A stretch of DNA of 64,000 nt from Actinoplanes sichuanensis. GTDB lineage: Bacteria > Actinomycetota > Actinomycetes > Mycobacteriales > Micromonosporaceae. The position numbers and the translations under genes were made by a program. Below are positions 34,627 through 42,924 of this stretch, one piece after another. The stretch lies in the NCBI RefSeq assembly GCF_033097365.1, contig NZ_AP028461.1:2356001-2420000 (forward strand). The letters run 5' to 3'. The first letter of the stretch is position 1; each line of letters starts with the position of its first letter. Under the pieces are notes generated by a model that was not told where the DNA came from, ran no database searches, and saw nothing but the letters and a program-made list of their open reading frames with translations.

Positions 34627-34922
34627 CATGCTCCTTCGCGACAAACAGATCTTGCGTGCTGAACTTCAAGATCATTTAAACGAAACAGCAGCTCAGAACG
34701 TTTGGGTCGTTCGGGTGGTTCGCCGCACCCACCAGTCAGTGGTCGATCGAGACTCGGACACCATCCGCAGTCGATCGGCTACTCCGCACTGACCTCCGGC
34801 CCGGCGGCGCCGCTCCTGGAAAAGGGCGGCATCGACGTCTATCGCTTGAATAAGTGTTATCTCCGGGGGCTTCGTGCATCTGCAGAGCAATGGGAGCGTT
34901 CCCCGACGAAAGGTTCCCCCGC
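34627..34922. other. Divergent intergenic region between Ltp-repeat and pectate lyase genes
   Basis: About 296 bp, richer in A/T than its surroundings. It contains the start-proximal AAGGAG box of the Ltp-repeat gene and, near the right end, the CebR-like site in front of the pectate lyase. No other gene or RNA was seen. Confidence 0.5.
34891..34904. promoter_or_regulatory. CebR/LacI-like operator upstream of pectate lyase
   Basis: TGGGAGCGTTCCCC matches 12 of 14 positions of the CebR consensus TGGGAGCGCTCCCA and lies 19 bases before the pectate lyase ATG. With the perfect site at 24034 it suggests common LacI-family control. Confidence 0.65.
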
Positions 34923-36614
34923 ATGTCCCCCACCCGAAGCATCCTGGCCGTGGCGGCCGCCGGAGTCCTCGCCGTCGCCGCCGTGGTCCTGACCGGACCG
35001 CCCGCCGAGGCCGCGGCCGTAGCCGCCTTCCCCGGCGCGGCCGGCCCGGCGATGTACGCCACCGGCGGCCGGGGTGGCGACGTCTACCACGTCACCAACC
35101 TGACCGACAACGCGACGAGCCCGGCCGCCGGATCGCTGCGTTACGGGATCACCACCGCCCCGAGCAGCGGACGGACGATCGTCTTCGACGTCGCCGGCAC
35201 GATCAGACTGTCGCCCGTCGGCCGGCAGGGCTGGCTCGGCATCAACGCGAGCAACCTGACCATCGCCGGGCAGACCGCGCCGAAACCCGGCATCACGATC
35301 ATGGGCCAGGCCACCAAGGTCACCGGCAAGAACATCGTGCTCCGGCACCTGAAGTTCCGGCCTGGCAAGGACCAGGCCAATCCGGAGAACGCCACCAACG
35401 ACGGCATCTGGATCACCGGCGACAACGTCATCGTCGACCACGTCTCGGTCAGCTGGCACGACGACGAGGGCATCAGCACCAGCGACGGCGCCGGGCAGGT
35501 CACCGTGCAGTACGCGGTGGTCTCCGACGGACTCGACTACAAGGGCCACAGTTACGGCGCACTGATCGGCAGCGACGTGACCGGATCGAACGTCGCCTAC
35601 CACCACAACCTGTTCGCCCACCACCTCAGCCGCCTGCCCCGCCTCGGCAACGAGACCGGCGCGGTGAACAACGTGGAGTGGAGCAACAACGTCGTCTTCG
35701 AGGGCAAGGGCTACAGCGGCGACAACCAGCTCGCCAACGCCAACTTCGTCGGCAACACCTACCTGCGGCACAACGCCGGCAACCCGGAGGTCTACACCGG
35801 AGCGACCGGGACCAGCGCCTACATCTCCGGGAACCGCGCCGACTACGACGGCGACGCGAACCTGACCAACGGCGTCGACATCGGGTGGGACCGGTTCACC
35901 GGCGTGCCGACCCACCTATCGTCCCGGTTGAACGTCCCGAACATGACGAACGAGTCGGCGGGCGCGGCCCTGACCCGGGTGCTGAACAACTCCGGCGCGT
36001 TCTGGTGGGCACGGGACGCCGTCGACACCCGGGTGATCAGCGAGACCCGCAGCACCAGCGGCGCGGTGATCGACGATCCGAACAGCACCGAGTGGAACAA
36101 CCTGTGGAACGCCGCCCAGGTGAACAGCCCGAGCGGCTGGGACACCGACCGGGACGGCATGCCCGACACCTGGGAGAGCGCGAACGGCCTGAACCCGAAC
36201 ACCGCCGACCACAACGGCGACCTGGACGGCGACGGCTACCGCAACATCGAGGAGTACCTCGACTTCGCCGCTCAGGGCGGCACGACGCCGACCCCGTCGA
36301 CCTCCGCGCCTCCGGCGGGTGGAGCCTGCACCGCGAGCTACCGGACGACCAACTCATGGGACGGCGGCTTCCAGGGCGAGGTGACCGTGACGGCCGGTGG
36401 TGCGGCCGTCACCGGCTGGGCCGCCTCGTGGACGCTCGGCACCGGGCAGGCGATCAGCCAGGTCTGGAACGGCAACCTCAGCGCCGGCGGAGGCACGGCC
36501 ACGGTGACCAACGCGAGCTACAACGGCTCGCTCGCCGCCGGCGGCTCGACCACGTTCGGCTTCACCGCGACCGGCACGGCCACCTCACCCGCCGTCACCT
36601 GTTCCGGCGCATAG
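34923..36614 (+). CDS. Secreted pectate lyase with EF-hand-like region and C-terminal CBM2
   Basis: A 563-residue secreted polysaccharide lyase. The signal peptide spans residues 1-~31 (ILAVAAAGVLAVAAVVL). The right-handed beta-helix domain (~residues 35-400) reads FPGAAGPAMYATGGRGGDVYHVTNL at its start, with ASNLTIAGQTAP, VIVDHVSVSWHDDEG and LFAHHLSRLPRLGNE, the pattern of pectate lyase superfamily enzymes. A calcium-binding segment DTDRDGMPDTWE ... NGDLDGDGYRNIEEY follows, then a Thr/Pro linker and a ~100-residue CBM2 cellulose-binding module (ACTASYRTTNSWDGGFQGEV). It cleaves de-esterified pectin and complements the pectinesterase at 16129. The ATG at 34923 was chosen because upstream ATGs lie in or before the operator. 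Confidence 0.88.
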   Translation: MSPTRSILAVAAAGVLAVAAVVLTGPPAEAAAVAAFPGAAGPAMYATGGRGGDVYHVTNLTDNATSPAAGSLRYGITTAPSSGRTIVFDVAGTIRLSPVGRQGWLGINASNLTIAGQTAPKPGITIMGQATKVTGKNIVLRHLKFRPGKDQANPENATNDGIWITGDNVIVDHVSVSWHDDEGISTSDGAGQVTVQYAVVSDGLDYKGHSYGALIGSDVTGSNVAYHHNLFAHHLSRLPRLGNETGAVNNVEWSNNVVFEGKGYSGDNQLANANFVGNTYLRHNAGNPEVYTGATGTSAYISGNRADYDGDANLTNGVDIGWDRFTGVPTHLSSRLNVPNMTNESAGAALTRVLNNSGAFWWARDAVDTRVISETRSTSGAVIDDPNSTEWNNLWNAAQVNSPSGWDTDRDGMPDTWESANGLNPNTADHNGDLDGDGYRNIEEYLDFAAQGGTTPTPSTSAPPAGGACTASYRTTNSWDGGFQGEVTVTAGGAAVTGWAASWTLGTGQAISQVWNGNLSAGGGTATVTNASYNGSLAAGGSTTFGFTATGTATSPAVTCSGA

Positions 36615-37185
36615 AGAAGAGCGACTTCGCGCGTACGACCAAACGGTCCTCGCCCTTGCCGGTGTCTTCGTTGTCGTATCGTGGGCCTTCTCGGCCACCG
36701 CTCGCGCCGCCGCCGGATGTCAGGTCACCTACATGGTGAGCTAACAGCGGACCGGCGGATTCACCGCCGCCGGCGGCAACCCGGCCCCGACCGCGTTCAC
36801 GCTGAACGGCACAGCCTGCAGCGGCGGCACCGTGCCCACCACGAGCCCGACCACCCCGGCCCCGACCGCGCTGCCGCCCGCAGTCGCGCCGACGGTCGCG
36901 GCCGACGGGACCGGGGCCAACGTGACGACGCTGGGCCGTCCGTGGGCGCAGAGCGCGCACGAGGTCTATCGCGAGTCCAACCTGAGCGCCACGATCAAGC
37001 CCGCCCAGCCGTGGACCGACATGGGCGACGCGACCTGCAAGAATGCCCGCTTCTTCGAGTACCGCAACACCGGCGCCGGTGCGTCGGTCATCGGCAACCG
37101 CCCGCAGTTGACCGACGCGCAGGCCGCCACGTACACCCCGCAGAAGTACCTGGCCGGCTCCGACGGCTGGAACCCGATCGCCTGA
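36615..37185 (+). pseudogene. Decayed CBM2-pectinesterase gene
   Basis: In one frame the sequence reads a signal peptide (TVLALAGVFVVVSWAFSATA), then CBM2 start GCQVTYMVS, then an in-frame TAA near 36742. It continues with a CBM2 end (NPAPTAFTLNGTACSGG), a Thr/Pro linker, the pectinesterase start TVAADGTGA, and directly the pectinesterase end from LGRPW to YTPQKYLAGSDGWNP. No start codon precedes the signal peptide in frame. Most of the CBM2 and ~220 residues of the catalytic domain, with the QDT and DFIYG aspartates, are gone. The remaining tail closely resembles that of the intact enzyme at 16129-17100. This is a gene inactivated by an internal stop plus two deletions, or an assembly collapse. 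Confidence 0.85.
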
Positions 37186-37189
37186 ACCC

Positions 37190-37220
37190 CGGGCCCGCGT
37201 CGTCCACCGGCGCGGGCCCG
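37190..37220. terminator. Hairpin terminator
   Basis: CGGGCCCGCG (37190-37199) pairs over 10 bp with CGCGGGCCCG (37211-37220), five bases after the stop of the pectinesterase remnant. Confidence 0.7.
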
Positions 37221-37365
37221 ACCGAAGAGCTGGATCGCGGCGTGCCCTGCCCGTAACGCGGCCTGATCGTCACCGGCCGCCCGGTGGGTGGTCGCCGAGC
37301 CGTCCCACGTCGCCGCCTCGTGGGACCGGTCGCCGGACGCCCGGAACAGCCCGATCGCCTCCTCG

Positions 37366-39048
37366 TCAGATGTCGGTGGTCAGGCAGAGCACTCGGTCCT
37401 GACCGCTTTCCGTGTGGTCGATCAGGTATGGCTGAACCGGGTCGGTGCACTGGTCCTTGGAGTCGACGATGGAGACCACCTTGAACGCTCCTTCGTCAGT
37501 GCAGGACGCCTCGACCGCTTGATCGCCGGCCCGTCTGATGCAGTCACCTACGTCGACTGTCCGAGGAGCCGAGTCGAATGGCCGCAGAATGAGGCCGGGA
37601 AAGGTCGCGAGCACCACCGCCACGATGACGATGATCAGACCGAGCACGGTGGTGAAGACCCAGAAGTAGAGTCTCGCCGTTCTCCCCTCCAGCCCGGCTG
37701 GGATGAACCGTTTGATCTTCCGGCCACCTCGCTCCGGCACTGTCGTTCCGTGATCCTCCGCCGCAGGCGGTTTCCTCGGATCGAGCGCGGGCGGGAGGTG
37801 CTCGCTCGCCCGGCCGGTGACTCTGAGGTGGGCCGTACCGGCCGGCCCGCGCAGCGTCACGAACCCGTCAAAGTTTCCGGGCGCAGGGGCTGACCACCTG
37901 AGGTGTAGCGCCGCCCCGGTGATCCATGCCTGCAGCGGCTCGTCCGCCGTCACCGTTGAAGATTGGGCGAGCGGGCCGCCGAACACCGCCACCTCGCATG
38001 TGGCCGGTTCCTGGCCGGCTGCCACCCGGCCGAAGTCGACGGCGTCGGTGGCAAGGCGCAATCTTGTTTCACTCACCGCGGCCGCGGCGGAGGTGCTGAC
38101 CGCACGGCTGTCGTCATCGATCATCTGCTGCAGAGTGACCCGGGCTGCCGCGGCTTTCGCGAGATCCTCGCCTTTTGCGATCACCGCCAGCTGGTGCACG
38201 GCCATCAGGCGTCTGGACGGCGTCTGGTGCCGAGCAAGCTCGGTCGGCTCGGATGCCACGTCGCCGGACTGAGTTCGCGGACGCGGTGTCCGGGACATGT
38301 ACATTTCGCCTCGTACGCCGAACTCCCATTTGACCGGCGTCTGATGGGACGTGCGCTCCCGGACACGGTCGTAGACGAAGTCGTACAGTTCGCCGACCGA
38401 TACGCGGCCGTCCCGGTCGTGGTCGGCGTCGCCGCTTCTGATGCCTTCCACCACCGCGCCGGTGAACACGGACGGCTCCGCCGATCCGCCATCGGTCAGC
38501 GTCGCACCTTCGAAGGCATACTCCATTGCCGTCGAAGCGGTGATCACCACTCGGCCTTGGCCCTCGCCGAGGGTGTCCTGCCGGAACTGGTCTCCGACGT
38601 CGATGTCGTCTCCGCTGCGAGCGACCACACCTCGTTCAAAGGCGCCGCCGTAGCAACAATCCAGAAACAGGACCACCCGCCGAGCGCGACTGCGCTGCAT
38701 CATCCGGTTGACCCAGGCGGCCTCGACGGCAGTCGAACCGAGTAGATCAGGCCGAGTGTTGGTTGCAGCGAGGTAGAGCTCTCCGGTGACGTCTTTCAAC
38801 CCGTGGCAGGAGAAGTGAAGTAGAACCAGGTCGGTGGGATGCCGGTTGGTGAGCAGTTCCTCGATGTGCTGACAGATCGTCCACGAATGGCTGTTACGCA
38901 GAACGTCGACCTCGAAGCGGCCGAGTTCTTGATCGCCCAGGACGGTGACCAGAGCCTCGGCGTCGGCGGCGGGCGAGGCGAGTTGGTTCAGCGCAGCATC
39001 GCCGTAGTGGTCGACCGCTACCACGAGAGCCAGCCGCCGTTTGCTCAT
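37366..39048 (-). CDS. Membrane-anchored caspase-family protease (conflict-system effector)
   Basis: A 560-residue protein. The caspase p20-like domain covers ~residues 1-230: RRLALVVAVDHYGDAALNQL, the catalytic His in LLHFSCHGLKD, and the catalytic Cys in VVLFLDCCYGGAF. An EF-hand loop DADHDRDGRVSVGEL follows and suggests calcium control. A helical and beta middle part comes next, then one transmembrane helix (YFWVFTTVLGLIIVIVAVVL, ~residues 465-485) and a Cys-rich outer domain (VDVGDCIRRAGDQAVEASC ... QDRVLCLTTDI) like the LppU/septum-like sensors. The protease would face the cytoplasm and the sensor the outside. It is divergent from an EACC1 gene, the known constant partner of such effectors. 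Confidence 0.88.
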   Translation of the reverse strand: MSKRRLALVVAVDHYGDAALNQLASPAADAEALVTVLGDQELGRFEVDVLRNSHSWTICQHIEELLTNRHPTDLVLLHFSCHGLKDVTGELYLAATNTRPDLLGSTAVEAAWVNRMMQRSRARRVVLFLDCCYGGAFERGVVARSGDDIDVGDQFRQDTLGEGQGRVVITASTAMEYAFEGATLTDGGSAEPSVFTGAVVEGIRSGDADHDRDGRVSVGELYDFVYDRVRERTSHQTPVKWEFGVRGEMYMSRTPRPRTQSGDVASEPTELARHQTPSRRLMAVHQLAVIAKGEDLAKAAAARVTLQQMIDDDSRAVSTSAAAAVSETRLRLATDAVDFGRVAAGQEPATCEVAVFGGPLAQSSTVTADEPLQAWITGAALHLRWSAPAPGNFDGFVTLRGPAGTAHLRVTGRASEHLPPALDPRKPPAAEDHGTTVPERGGRKIKRFIPAGLEGRTARLYFWVFTTVLGLIIVIVAVVLATFPGLILRPFDSAPRTVDVGDCIRRAGDQAVEASCTDEGAFKVVSIVDSKDQCTDPVQPYLIDHTESGQDRVLCLTTDI

Positions 39049-39266
39049 GACGATGTTCCCCCTTGCCTACGGCGACAGCGTTCGTCAACCCGCGGCGGAC
39101 CGGTGCTGCCGTGCCTCCGGTCGGGCTCTGTCATCCCGGCACTCCGGCCGAGGTCGACTCATGGCGTTCGCCCGTCGTTATTGGTTCACTATCGATGTCA
39201 GCCGCGCAAGAGCGCGACGGCCGTTTTCCTCCGGTCAGTCACCCATTGCGGACGCTAGGACGACAC

Positions 39267-39641
39267 ATGCAGATGACGATCACTGTGAGCGAGACCGACG
39301 CCGACGCCGAACGGCTTCAGTACCTGTCCGACGGGGTCCGAACCGAACTGCTCGATCTGGGAGTCGACGACGTGCGGCCGTTACGTGCGGGGGAGGCGCC
39401 GGCGGGGAGCCGCGGTGTGGACCTGGCCGGAGTCGGCGCCTTTCTTGTCACGCTGGGTACATCGGCGGATGCGATCAACCAGGCGGTCATCGCGATGCGC
39501 AACTGGGTCGGCTCGGGCCGCCGGACCCCGCGGTCGGTGGAGATCACGGTCGGCGACAAGGTCCTGCGGCTCTCCGATGCGACCCTGGCTCAGCAGGATC
39601 AGCTCGTCGACGAGTTTGTCAGAGCCGTAAGGGCCGGATGA
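39267..39641 (+). CDS. EACC1 (effector-associated constant component 1)-like protein
   Basis: A 124-residue protein. An N-terminal beta/alpha part (ITVSETDADAERLQYLSDGV) is followed by GVDLAGVGAFLVTLGTSADAINQAVIAMRNWV, an amphipathic or hydrophobic helical segment, and a C-terminal strand pair SVEITVGDKVLRLSDAT. This layout is the EACC1 family described by Kaur, Burroughs and Aravind in systems that pair a constant adaptor with caspase, trypsin or STAND effectors. The ~220-bp gap to the divergent caspase gene is a shared promoter region. The assignment is by family recall, not alignment. Confidence 0.75.
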   Translation: MQMTITVSETDADAERLQYLSDGVRTELLDLGVDDVRPLRAGEAPAGSRGVDLAGVGAFLVTLGTSADAINQAVIAMRNWVGSGRRTPRSVEITVGDKVLRLSDATLAQQDQLVDEFVRAVRAG

Positions 39642-39673
39642 GAACTGCACGGTAGAGCCATTCGTCCGGCTCC

Positions 39674-40480
39674 TCACAGCAGGGCGTCGACGACCTTCAC
39701 CGCCCGGTCCTCGTGGTCGGCGTAGGCGTCCGGAAGCGCCGACCGCTGTACGGCCTGGGCCGCGTCGCCGAGGGTCTTCTCCTCCCAGTCGGCGATGGTG
39801 AGCAGCTTCTGGTAGAAGGCCTTGGTGGCGTATCGCGGCGTCATCAACTGTGACACCGTGCCCCAGCCCTGACTGGGCCGCTGCTGGAAGATGCCGAGCG
39901 AGTCGAAGTTGCTGCCGTCGCCCTCGTTGGGTCGGTCGAGCGAGCCGGGGACGGTCGGGTTGGCCAGGTTGCGCAGGCTGGACTCCTGTAGCCCGGTCAT
40001 CATCGCCACCAGCATCGCCCGGCGGGGGAGGTCGAGTTCCCGACCGACCTGCACGATCACCGCGGCGTTGTTCATCTGTGTCCGGTTGAGGCCGGCCACC
40101 GGCTCCGGCGGGCGGGTCGACTTCGGCGTGGCGGTACGGGACGCGACCGACGCGGACGGCTTCGGGGTCACGCGTACCTTGTTGCGGTTGGCCGGGGCCG
40201 GAGCGTCGGCCCGGGGTTCGAGTGCGGCGCTGGTGGTCACCGGCACGCCGGTCTGCTGCTGGCTGAGGCCGACGGTCATGGCGCCACCGACGGCGGCGCT
40301 CACGACCAGCAGGATCGACACGGTGCGGCCGGTCCGGCGGACCCGGCGATGGCGTCGGCGGCGGCGGTTCGGCGACCAGTCGGTCTGGTACATGTCCGGT
40401 CCGGATCCGGACCAAGCGGGCTTTTCGCCGTGCGGATCTCGGACGAAAGAGACACGCTGCTCCGAGTACCCCCGCGTCAC
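39674..40480 (-). CDS. Membrane-anchored lytic-transglycosylase/lysozyme-like protein
   Basis: A 268-residue protein. A basic cytoplasmic N-terminus (NRRRRRHRRVRRTGRT) precedes one transmembrane helix (VSILLVVSAAVGGAMTVGL, ~residues 54-72). A Pro/Ala/Lys/Thr-rich extracytoplasmic linker follows, then a C-terminal ~140-residue globular domain: AAVIVQVGRELDLPRRAMLVAMMTGLQESSLRNL, then SNFDSLGIFQQRPSQGWG. The GLQESSL Glu followed by a SLGIFQQRPSQGWG segment is the lysozyme-like SLT fold signature seen in actinobacterial cell-wall-associated proteins. It probably cuts or binds peptidoglycan. The GTG start has an AAGGA box. Confidence 0.75.
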   Translation of the reverse strand: MTRGYSEQRVSFVRDPHGEKPAWSGSGPDMYQTDWSPNRRRRRHRRVRRTGRTVSILLVVSAAVGGAMTVGLSQQQTGVPVTTSAALEPRADAPAPANRNKVRVTPKPSASVASRTATPKSTRPPEPVAGLNRTQMNNAAVIVQVGRELDLPRRAMLVAMMTGLQESSLRNLANPTVPGSLDRPNEGDGSNFDSLGIFQQRPSQGWGTVSQLMTPRYATKAFYQKLLTIADWEEKTLGDAAQAVQRSALPDAYADHEDRAVKVVDALL

Positions 40481-40558
40481 GGCCGTCCTTCCGTACCCAC
40501 CTGCACTTGCGAAGGTGAGTACGGCTCGCCTGTGCCTCCCGGTTCAAAGCTTTTTCAG

Positions 40559-40571
40559 TTAGGTTTCCTAA
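40559..40571. promoter_or_regulatory. Inverted repeat TTAGG-TTT-CCTAA upstream of GH43
   Basis: A 13-bp inverted repeat with 5-bp arms in an AT-rich patch, 28 bases before the GH43 start. Similar TTAGG/CCTAA elements are found in front of secreted glycosidase genes in related actinobacteria; a ROK- or other sugar-responsive regulator is possible. The trans factor is not in the window. Confidence 0.5.
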
Positions 40572-40599
40572 ATTGAAATGCATCGAAGGAGGGACCCCC

Positions 40600-41652
40600 A
40601 TGCCTCGTCCCCGCCGGCTGGCCGCGTCACTGGTCGTCGCCGTCGTCAGTGCTCTCGCGATCGGGCAACCGTCCTCGGCCGCCCGCACCACCCTCGGTGG
40701 CGCCGACCCCAGCGTCATCAAGGTCAACGGGCTGTACGTCTCCGCCAAATCCGTCGACGGCGGGATCGCGGTCCGCACCGCCACCACCCTGGAAGGCATC
40801 GCGACCGCCCCGAAGAAGCAGGTCTGGCGGGACACCGCGGGACTCGGTGAGGTCTGGGCGCCGGAGATCGTCCACCACGACGGCCAGTACCGGATCTACT
40901 TCGCGGCCGGCACCGGCGCCGCCCACCGGATGTACCACATCAGCTCGACCGGCCCGGACGGCGGCTACTCGGCGGCGACCAAGGTGGCCCTGCCCAACGA
41001 CAAGTGGGCCATCGACGGGGTGCCGTTCACCTACCAGGGGCAGCGCTGGTTCGTCTGGTCCGGCTGGGCCGGTGACACCAACGTCGAACAGAACCTCTAC
41101 CTCGCCCGGATGAGCAGCCCCACCGCGGCCACCGGCGCCCGGTACGTGATCTCCCAGCCCCGGGAATCCTGGGAGAGGGTGGTCGGCAACCCGTACATCA
41201 ACGAGGCGCCCGAACCGATCCTCGACCCGAACGGGCAACTGCACATCGTGTACTCCGCGAACGGCAGCTGGAGCAGCCGGTACTGCCTGGCTGACCTGCG
41301 GCTGCGAGCCGGTGGGGACCCGTCCTACGTCTGGGACTGGTACAAGAGCAACGGCTGCCTGTTCGGCTCGAACGCCTCCGAGATGATGGCCGGGTGGGAC
41401 CCGACGCTCTACGCCGACGGGCCCGGGCACCACACGTTCGTCCTGGACCGCGGCGACATCGCCGCCAGCCCGCCGTCCGGAAACCGGTTCCCGACCATGT
41501 ACCACGCGGTCGCCAAGGGCACGCCGTACTCGTGGGCCAACCGGTACTGGTACACCGGGACGGCCGTCTGGTGGGGGAGTGTCACCTATCGGCGGGCCAA
41601 CGTGCCCGGGGCGACCACGAGCACCGGGTTCGGGCTCAAGTTCTTCGAGTGA
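40600..41652 (+). CDS. Secreted GH43-like glycoside hydrolase (arabinanase/arabinofuranosidase type)
   Basis: A 350-residue secreted protein. The signal peptide (residues 1-~27) is followed by a five-bladed beta-propeller of GH43 type: GGADPSVIKVNGLYV (catalytic-base Asp region), EVWAPEIVHHDGQYRIYFAA, AIDGVPFTY (pKa-modulating Asp region), and YINEAPEPILDP (catalytic-acid Glu). It likely cleaves arabinan or arabinoxylan side chains and fits the pectin-degrading genes nearby. The ATG at 40600 follows an AAGGAGG box. An 11-bp-stem hairpin follows the stop. Confidence 0.87.
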   Translation: MPRPRRLAASLVVAVVSALAIGQPSSAARTTLGGADPSVIKVNGLYVSAKSVDGGIAVRTATTLEGIATAPKKQVWRDTAGLGEVWAPEIVHHDGQYRIYFAAGTGAAHRMYHISSTGPDGGYSAATKVALPNDKWAIDGVPFTYQGQRWFVWSGWAGDTNVEQNLYLARMSSPTAATGARYVISQPRESWERVVGNPYINEAPEPILDPNGQLHIVYSANGSWSSRYCLADLRLRAGGDPSYVWDWYKSNGCLFGSNASEMMAGWDPTLYADGPGHHTFVLDRGDIAASPPSGNRFPTMYHAVAKGTPYSWANRYWYTGTAVWWGSVTYRRANVPGATTSTGFGLKFFE

Positions 41653-41691
41653 CCTTTTCGTTATCTTCCCGGTGAAATCAGGGGTCCGGGT

Positions 41692-41726
41692 GGGGCGTGT
41701 CCATCGCGAATCGCAGGACACGCCCC
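41692..41726. terminator. Hairpin between GH43 and lipoprotein genes
   Basis: GGGGCGTGTCC (41692-41702) pairs perfectly with GGACACGCCCC (41716-41726). It ends five bases before the AAGGAG box of the lipoprotein gene, so besides terminating the GH43 transcript it could act in the lipoprotein leader. Confidence 0.65.
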
Positions 41727-41744
41727 CACGAAGGAGTACCCCTC

Positions 41745-42398
41745 ATGCGTTACCTGGTCTTCGGCGCCTTGCTGAGCGCCGTCACCCTCTCGGCCTGCGC
41801 TAACGGCACCCCCGCGCCGAAGGAGCCGGCCGCGGCCAAGGCCCCTGCTTCAGCTCCGGCGCCGGCTTCGGCCGGGGCGAAGGCGACAGCGACGGCGGAG
41901 ACCGGGGCGAAGGCGACGGCGGAGGCCGGGGCGAAGACCGCGGCCAAGGCTCCGGTATCGGACCTCAGTCAGCTCAAGAAGCTCGGCATCGACGTCCAGA
42001 AGAGCGTCCTGATCGACGTCGCCGACGACGGGGTCGACCGCTGGCTGAACATCGGTGCGAACGGCGTCGACTTCACCGGCGCCGCGCGCACCGACAACAC
42101 CATGATGTTCCTGGCCCCGGCCCCGGTCAGCGCCAAGAACAAGGTGCTGATCAAACCGCCGTTCTACAACGAGGACCTCGGCTCCGGCTACTGCGTCGCG
42201 GACACCAAGGGCGCGCCGCTCAAGCTGGAGACCTGCGACACCAAGCGGAAGCAGCAGATCTTCACCATGGTCCCGGCAGGCGACTCGGGACAATTCGAAC
42301 TCCACGGGATGTACGGTGTGATCCGCGTCCACAACGGCAAGATCACTACGAGTGGTACCGGCCGCACCGGCCTCCAGACCATCCTCTACGCCAACTGA
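41745..42398 (+). CDS. Lipoprotein with an outer domain shared with the anti-sigma-like protein
   Basis: A 217-residue lipoprotein: signal MRYLVFGALLSAVTLSAC (lipobox LSAC), then a ~50-residue Ala/Lys/Pro-rich spacer with GAKATA repeats, then a domain starting DLSQLKKLGIDVQKSVLIDV and ending GRTGLQTILYAN. This domain closely follows residues ~100-245 of the membrane protein at 42917: SVLIDVADDG / GVLIDVPDDA, VDFTGAAR / VDFTGTTR, TMVPAGDSGQF / KVIPAGDSGQI, GRTGLQT in both. The two Cys in YCVADTKGAPLKLETC and their partners in the paralogue look like a disulfide. The domain is not otherwise recognised. The gene precedes the sigma factor by 13 bp, so all three form one operon. Confidence 0.8.
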   Translation: MRYLVFGALLSAVTLSACANGTPAPKEPAAAKAPASAPAPASAGAKATATAETGAKATAEAGAKTAAKAPVSDLSQLKKLGIDVQKSVLIDVADDGVDRWLNIGANGVDFTGAARTDNTMMFLAPAPVSAKNKVLIKPPFYNEDLGSGYCVADTKGAPLKLETCDTKRKQQIFTMVPAGDSGQFELHGMYGVIRVHNGKITTSGTGRTGLQTILYAN

Positions 42399-42411
42399 GC
42401 TGGAGCGACAC

Positions 42412-42924
42412 TTGCGCGACACGGAGGACTTCGACGCCTTCTACGCGATGTCCTCCCGTCGCGTGCTCGCCCAGATCACCATGATGGTCGGCAGCCGGGC
42501 CGAGGCCGAGGACGCCGTCTCCGAGGCGTACCTGCGCGCCTGGAACCGATGGTCGAAGATCAGCGAATACGAGAACCCCGAGGCCTGGGTACGCCAGGTC
42601 GCGTACCGCCAAGCCGTGAGCACCTGGCGCAAGGCCGTCAACCGGCTGCACGCCCACCGGCGCGCCACCACCGACCAACGGGTCGACGCCCTCAACCCGG
42701 ACCACGTGGCGATCGTCGCCGCACTCCGTAAGATCCCCGCCGACCAGCGACGGGTGATCGTCCTGCACCACATCGCCGGACTGGGCGTGGCCGAGATCCA
42801 CCAGGAGACCGGCATCCCGGCCGGGACGGTCACCACCTGGCTGGCCCGCGGCCGCCGGGCGCTGGCCGCCCACCTGACCGACAGCGACACCCTCGACACG
42901 GGCCGGGAGCACCGCGATGTCTGA
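42412..42924 (+). CDS. ECF-type RNA polymerase sigma factor
   Basis: A 170-residue sigma factor. Region 2 reads FDAFYAMSSRRVLAQITMMVGSRAEAEDAVSEAYLRAW with the DAVSEA core of the sigma70 ECF family, and region 4 reads VAALRKIPADQRRVIVLHHIAGLGVAEI followed by the HTH PAGTVTTWLARGRRALAAHL. The best start is TTG 42412 (MRDTEDFDAF) with a GGAG box six bases upstream; a longer reading would overlap the lipoprotein gene. The last codons overlap the start of the membrane protein gene by 8 bp, the usual sigma/anti-sigma coupling. Confidence 0.88.
   Translation: MRDTEDFDAFYAMSSRRVLAQITMMVGSRAEAEDAVSEAYLRAWNRWSKISEYENPEAWVRQVAYRQAVSTWRKAVNRLHAHRRATTDQRVDALNPDHVAIVAALRKIPADQRRVIVLHHIAGLGVAEIHQETGIPAGTVTTWLARGRRALAAHLTDSDTLDTGREHRDV

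Noticed and set aside
34854..34922. Extended N-terminus of the pectate lyase from an upstream codon at 34854
   Set aside because: It would put Cys-containing residues before the signal peptide and run through the CebR-like operator. The ATG at 34923 gives a normal signal peptide.
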